DNA from: an uncultured Erysipelotrichaceae bacterium
Lineage (GTDB): Bacteria; Bacillota_I; Bacilli_A; Erysipelotrichales; Erysipelotrichaceae
Reading direction: 5' to 3'
NCBI GenBank assembly: GCA_947385085.1
Contig: CANDJN010000005.1
Span: forward strand, 1 to 64,000
DNA length: 64,000 bases
Position 1 is the first letter of the stretch, and every line of letters begins with the position of its first letter. Position numbers and translations under genes: made by a program. Shown here piece by piece: positions 61,186-64,000 of this stretch. A model generated the notes under the pieces. The model saw nothing but the letters and a program-made list of their open reading frames with translations. It made no database searches and was not told the origin of the DNA.

Positions 61186-61725
61186 ATGGAAAATATTATA
61201 CTCGGTTTGCTTATTTTGAGAGAAAGAACGATATATCAATTACGGGAACGCATTAATAAAGGCTTGAATTTGATGTATAGCGGTAGTACCGGCAGTATTC
61301 AGGCTGCCATAAAAAAACTATTGAAGTTGGAATATATTTGTTTTCGTGAAACATTAGAAAAGGGCAAACATAAAAAAACCTATTCGATAACAGAGGATGG
61401 AAAGAAGTATTTTTTGAAGTGGGTGAATGAGCCTTTGGAGAATGCAAATATTAAAAGCCCTGAGTTAGTAAAAATATACTTTATGGGTTTTTCTGATAAG
61501 CAATCAAGAATCAGGAACATAGAGATTTATATTGAGCTGTTAAAATGCCAATATGATGAGCTATGCTTTATATGTCAAGAGGGTGAAAATATGGAAGTGC
61601 CCAAAGTTGGTCAAGACATATTGAAATATCAGCTTGCCACAGTCACATATGGAAGGGATTTGCTAAAGTTTAATATAGAATGGTATGAAAAATTTTTATC
61701 AAATATGAAAGGAGACCGGTTATGA
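61186..61725 (+). CDS. PadR-family regulator with C-terminal Vir domain
   Basis: 179 aa. N-terminal PadR winged helix (LGLLILRERTIYQLRERINK; SIQAAIKKLLKLEYICFRET; wing KKTYSITEDGKKYF), then an all-alpha C-terminal part (about 95-179) as in the longer PadR/AphA-like subgroup. Probably represses itself and the hydrolase gene that overlaps its stop codon by 4 bp, and senses a small molecule that the hydrolase acts on. TAGGAGG precedes the ATG. Confidence 0.92.
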   Translation: MENIILGLLILRERTIYQLRERINKGLNLMYSGSTGSIQAAIKKLLKLEYICFRETLEKGKHKKTYSITEDGKKYFLKWVNEPLENANIKSPELVKIYFMGFSDKQSRIRNIEIYIELLKCQYDELCFICQEGENMEVPKVGQDILKYQLATVTYGRDLLKFNIEWYEKFLSNMKGDRL

Positions 61726-62516
61726 TTGAGAAGCAATTATGCCATTCGCCTATCGTTTACTATATCAGCGTGCTTGACAGCGAAGCAGAATGGCTTTGTC
61801 TGCTTCATGCGGCGTTTGTGAATCATATGATGTTTCGCGCGCAAATCCACGAATTTAAAGATCGCTATAATATTTTAGCAATTGATATTATTGGGCATGG
61901 AAAATCGACAGCGGTAAAAAAGGGAGACAGCATTCTCAATATGTCAGCGTGGATGAACGGAATTTTGCATGTCGAAGGGATAAAAAAGATTCATATAGTC
62001 GGTGTTTCCTTGGGTTCCATACTAGCCCAGGATTTTGCGAATCACTATCCTGATATGGTTCAATCCCTGGCTTGTTTTGGTGGTTATGATATTAATCATT
62101 TTGATCTTAGTCTCCTGCAGAAAAATAACAAGGCACAAATGCTTATGATGCTGAAAGCGTTATTTTCAATAAAGTGGTTTGCGAAAGCCAATAAGAAAAT
62201 TTCAGCGTATACCGAACAGGCACAAAGGGAATTTTATGAGCTGAATATTCATTTTCCGAAAAAATCATTCATGTATTTGGCTGGACTTGATCAAATGGTG
62301 AATCAATTTGAAACGAATCAAAGAATGTATCCGTTGTTGATTGGATGTGGTGAAAATGATATTCCTATGGAACTGGAGGCAATAAGAATGTGGAAGGAAT
62401 CAGAGCCATACTGTCGCAGCGTTGTTTTTAAAAATGCAGGACATTGTGTAAATATGGATGTTCCGCAAGACTTTCATATCGTAATGGAGAAATTCTGGAA
62501 GGGCGAGTATTTCTAA
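61722..62516 (+). CDS. alpha/beta hydrolase
   Basis: 264 aa. Nucleophile elbow GVSLGSILA (Ser about 94), oxyanion-side LLHAAFVNHMMFR, and catalytic His in NAGHCVNMD (about 246), with an acid probably in GCGENDIPME (about 211). No signal peptide, so cytoplasmic. Substrate unknown; could be an ester, lactone or halide as in many members. Co-translated with the PadR regulator (ATGA overlap). The short gap to the Feo operon (62517-62629) is empty. Confidence 0.88.
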   Translation: MIEKQLCHSPIVYYISVLDSEAEWLCLLHAAFVNHMMFRAQIHEFKDRYNILAIDIIGHGKSTAVKKGDSILNMSAWMNGILHVEGIKKIHIVGVSLGSILAQDFANHYPDMVQSLACFGGYDINHFDLSLLQKNNKAQMLMMLKALFSIKWFAKANKKISAYTEQAQREFYELNIHFPKKSFMYLAGLDQMVNQFETNQRMYPLLIGCGENDIPMELEAIRMWKESEPYCRSVVFKNAGHCVNMDVPQDFHIVMEKFWKGEYF

Positions 62517-62629
62517 TTAACTTCTTTTATTCAGCAATCAAAGATAAATCATGAATTTTATTTGGCTTATCGATATCTTACCAATAATTTGTGATCGCCA
62601 TAATAAGACATGTTTTTTATAATATTTGG

Positions 62630-62683
62630 TTGACATAAACATTAGCATATGCTAACATATATCTGTAGTTAGCTTATGCTAAC
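62630..62683 (+). promoter_or_regulatory. promoter with two TTAGC-type metalloregulator operators
   Basis: TTGACA (62630-62635), 17-bp spacer, TAACAT (62653-62658). TTAGCATATGCTAA (62642-62655) is a perfect palindrome filling the spacer, and GTTAGCTTATGCTAAC (62668-62683, one mismatch) follows just before the ribosome binding site. A third copy precedes feoB. They recall DtxR/IdeR-type sites (TTAG-half-sites), so iron-dependent repression is likely. Confidence 0.75.
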
Positions 62684-62695
62684 AAAGGAGATGAT

Positions 62696-62932
62696 ATGAT
62701 GACATTATCAATGGCGCCGATCGGACAGACACTTACCGTACAAAAAATACTCGGTAAGGATGAATTGCGCAGCCGTTTGGCGAATTTAGGATTTGTGGAA
62801 GGTGCGAATTGTCTTGTGATCAGTGAGCGCAGCGGGAATTTAATCACAACGATTAAGGATACGCGGATTGCGCTGGATAAAACATTGGGTAATCGCATCA
62901 TTGTAAAGGAAGGATTGGAGGAAAGGGCATGA
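62696..62932 (+). CDS. feoA: FeoA-like protein, first copy of the second Feo operon
   Basis: 78 aa SH3-like FeoA domain (LSMAPIGQTLTVQKILGKDE, then LRSRLANLGFVEGANCLVIS and DTRIALDKTLGNRIIV). Probably aids the FeoB encoded two genes on. AAAGGAG precedes a double ATG. Overlaps the next feoA by 4 bp. Confidence 0.9.
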   Translation: MMTLSMAPIGQTLTVQKILGKDELRSRLANLGFVEGANCLVISERSGNLITTIKDTRIALDKTLGNRIIVKEGLEERA

Positions 62933-63147
62933 AGCTGAATGAAGTGAAGGTTGGAGAATGTGCCGTCATCAAAAAGATTGGTGCAGCAGCACCGATGAAG
63001 AAGAAATTAATGGATATGGGATTAACCAAAAATACTGAAGTTATAGTGCGAAAGGTGGCACCGCTTGGAGATCCGATCGAATTGACAGTGCGCGGCTACG
63101 AGTTGACCATTCGCAAGGCAGATGCGGCACAGATTGAAGTCGCATAG
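62929..63147 (+). CDS. feoA: FeoA-like protein, second copy
   Basis: 72 aa FeoA domain (LNEVKVGECAVIKKIGAAAP, MKKKLMDMGLTKNTEVIVRK, then the closing strand GYELTIRKADAAQIEVA). Tandem FeoA genes before FeoB are common in Clostridia and relatives. GAGGAAAGG before the ATG; 4-bp overlap with the first copy. feoB follows after 61 bp that include an operator. Confidence 0.93.
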   Translation: MKLNEVKVGECAVIKKIGAAAPMKKKLMDMGLTKNTEVIVRKVAPLGDPIELTVRGYELTIRKADAAQIEVA

Positions 63148-63176
63148 ACAAACGAAAATATTTTTTTGAAATTATA

Positions 63177-63192
63177 GTTAGCTTAAGCTAAC
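63177..63192 (+). promoter_or_regulatory. perfect 16-bp palindromic operator before feoB
   Basis: GTTAGCTTAAGCTAAC is a perfect palindrome of the same type as the two sites at 62642-62683. It lies 16 bp before the feoB start, inside the operon, so feoB may also be controlled separately. Confidence 0.7.
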
Positions 63193-63208
63193 GAATAAGG
63201 AGGAACAC

Positions 63209-64000
63209 ATGAAAAAATTGGCATTAGCCGGAAATCCGAACTGTGGGAAGACAACGATGTTTAATGCATTGACCGGCAGTAATCAATATGTGGGTAACTG
63301 GCCCGGCGTAACGGTGGAGAAAAAAGAAGGGAAATGCAAGGGAAATCATGAATGGACGCTAGTGGATTTGCCGGGAATCTATTCGCTGTCACCTTATTCC
63401 CTGGATGAAGTGGTTGCGCGAGATTATCTTATTCAGGAGCAGCCGGATTTGATTATCAATTTAGTAGATGCGACCAACTTAGAGCGCAATTTATATTTGA
63501 CGACACAGCTTCAAGAAACCGGAATTCCGATTGTGGTAGCTTTGAATATGATGGACTTGCTAAAAGCCAATCATGATCAAATCAACACCGAGAAGCTCGC
63601 ACAATTCCTGCATTGTCCTGTTGTGGAAGTCTCTGCTTTAAAAAATGAAGGATTGGATGAATTGTTAAAGCAGGTAAAGGAACGTTTGGCTCAAACATCG
63701 GATGATATTGTCAATGTTTATCAGGGCAATACGGAAACTGCACTGTCGCAGATAAAGGAATATTTAAACGATGACTATCCTGCTCATCAGCTGTCATGGT
63801 ATGCGGTGAAGTATTTGGAAAATGATGAAAAGATCATTGCGAATACGAAACTAAGCGAATCTGCCCTGAACGAAATCGCTAAGATTCGTACAAAACTGGA
63901 GGAACAGGAGGATGATGACTGTGAGAGCATCATTACCAATGAACGTTATACCTTTATTGCGAAAGTCATCCAAGCTGCTTATCATAAATCACATTCCGGC
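63209..64000 (+). CDS. feoB: ferrous iron transporter FeoB (second locus), 5' part
   Basis: The first 264 codons, open to the window edge. G domain: G1 GNPNCGKTT (residues 8-16), switch I YVGNWPGVTVEKKEG (about 30-44), G3 DLPGIYSLSPYSLDE (about 54), G4 NMMD (NxxD, about 115) and G5-like VVEVSALKNEG (about 141). After it comes the start of the helical spacer domain. Unlike the first FeoB, it has no N-terminal extension. AAGGAGG precedes ATG 63209. The membrane part lies outside the window. Confidence 0.95.
   Translation, partial: MKKLALAGNPNCGKTTMFNALTGSNQYVGNWPGVTVEKKEGKCKGNHEWTLVDLPGIYSLSPYSLDEVVARDYLIQEQPDLIINLVDATNLERNLYLTTQLQETGIPIVVALNMMDLLKANHDQINTEKLAQFLHCPVVEVSALKNEGLDELLKQVKERLAQTSDDIVNVYQGNTETALSQIKEYLNDDYPAHQLSWYAVKYLENDEKIIANTKLSESALNEIAKIRTKLEEQEDDDCESIITNERYTFIAKVIQAAYHKSHSG

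Noticed and set aside
1..64000. CRISPR arrays, rRNA and tRNA genes
   Set aside because: No regularly spaced direct repeats of CRISPR type, no rRNA-like sequence and no tRNA cloverleaf with its conserved arms was noticed on either strand; a covariance-model scan would be needed to exclude a diverged tRNA.

Overview
The window looks like a chromosome segment of a low-GC gut Bacillota, most plausibly an erysipelotrichial or related lineage. This rests on gene content (ComK-like factor, two Feo systems with tandem FeoA, DUF3892, HAAS/DUF4097 operon, strong Gram-positive ribosome binding sites) and is an inference, not a marker-gene result. No rRNA, tRNA or CRISPR array was seen. Roughly the first half is accessory DNA in blocks of visibly different base composition; from about 32.6 kb onward the sequence reads as ordinary chromosome.

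1-5.4 kb: a GC-rich early replication module of a clostridial-type prophage or phage-like element, all on the minus strand (sigma-like regulator, two small ORFs, DUF2800 nuclease-like, DUF2815, small membrane protein, phage family A DNA polymerase). The first gene sits behind a leader that looks like a transcription attenuator. 5.5-12.3 kb: a zinc-motif protein under an inverted-repeat promoter, then a complete LlaJI/McrB-type restriction-modification operon with one m5C and one amino methyltransferase. At about 12.64 kb this block joins, in mid-gene, a 5'-truncated type III mod gene, so an element end probably lies inside mod.

12.6-32.6 kb: AT-rich accessory DNA. It holds a type III R-M operon (mod, a frameshifted middle gene, res), a large serine recombinase, an AAA/DUF4143 ATPase behind three 33-bp-phased repeats, an HTH-Fic gene broken by one TGA, a HipA-like kinase with two decayed partial copies, an IS256-type remnant, and an operon for a PTS-imported sugar (PRD regulator, DeoC, UlaA-type EIIC/EIIB/EIIA, split transketolase) with a cre site on its promoter.

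32.6-64 kb: mostly plus-strand chromosomal genes: ferritin and Feo iron uptake; rdgB-trmL; L-threonine aldolase; CNNM/CorC protein; RidA; ComK-like factor; a ToxN-like RNase with a 47-aa ORF and an AsnB-like protein that lacks the glutaminase cysteine; a PadR-HAAS-DUF4097 operon ending in an unusual isoprenoid-synthase-like protein; cold-shock protein; SWIM plus SNF2 pair; MarR-controlled heterodimeric ABC exporter; PadR-hydrolase pair; and a second Feo operon (FeoA-FeoA-FeoB, running off the end) under palindromic operators different from those of the first Feo locus.
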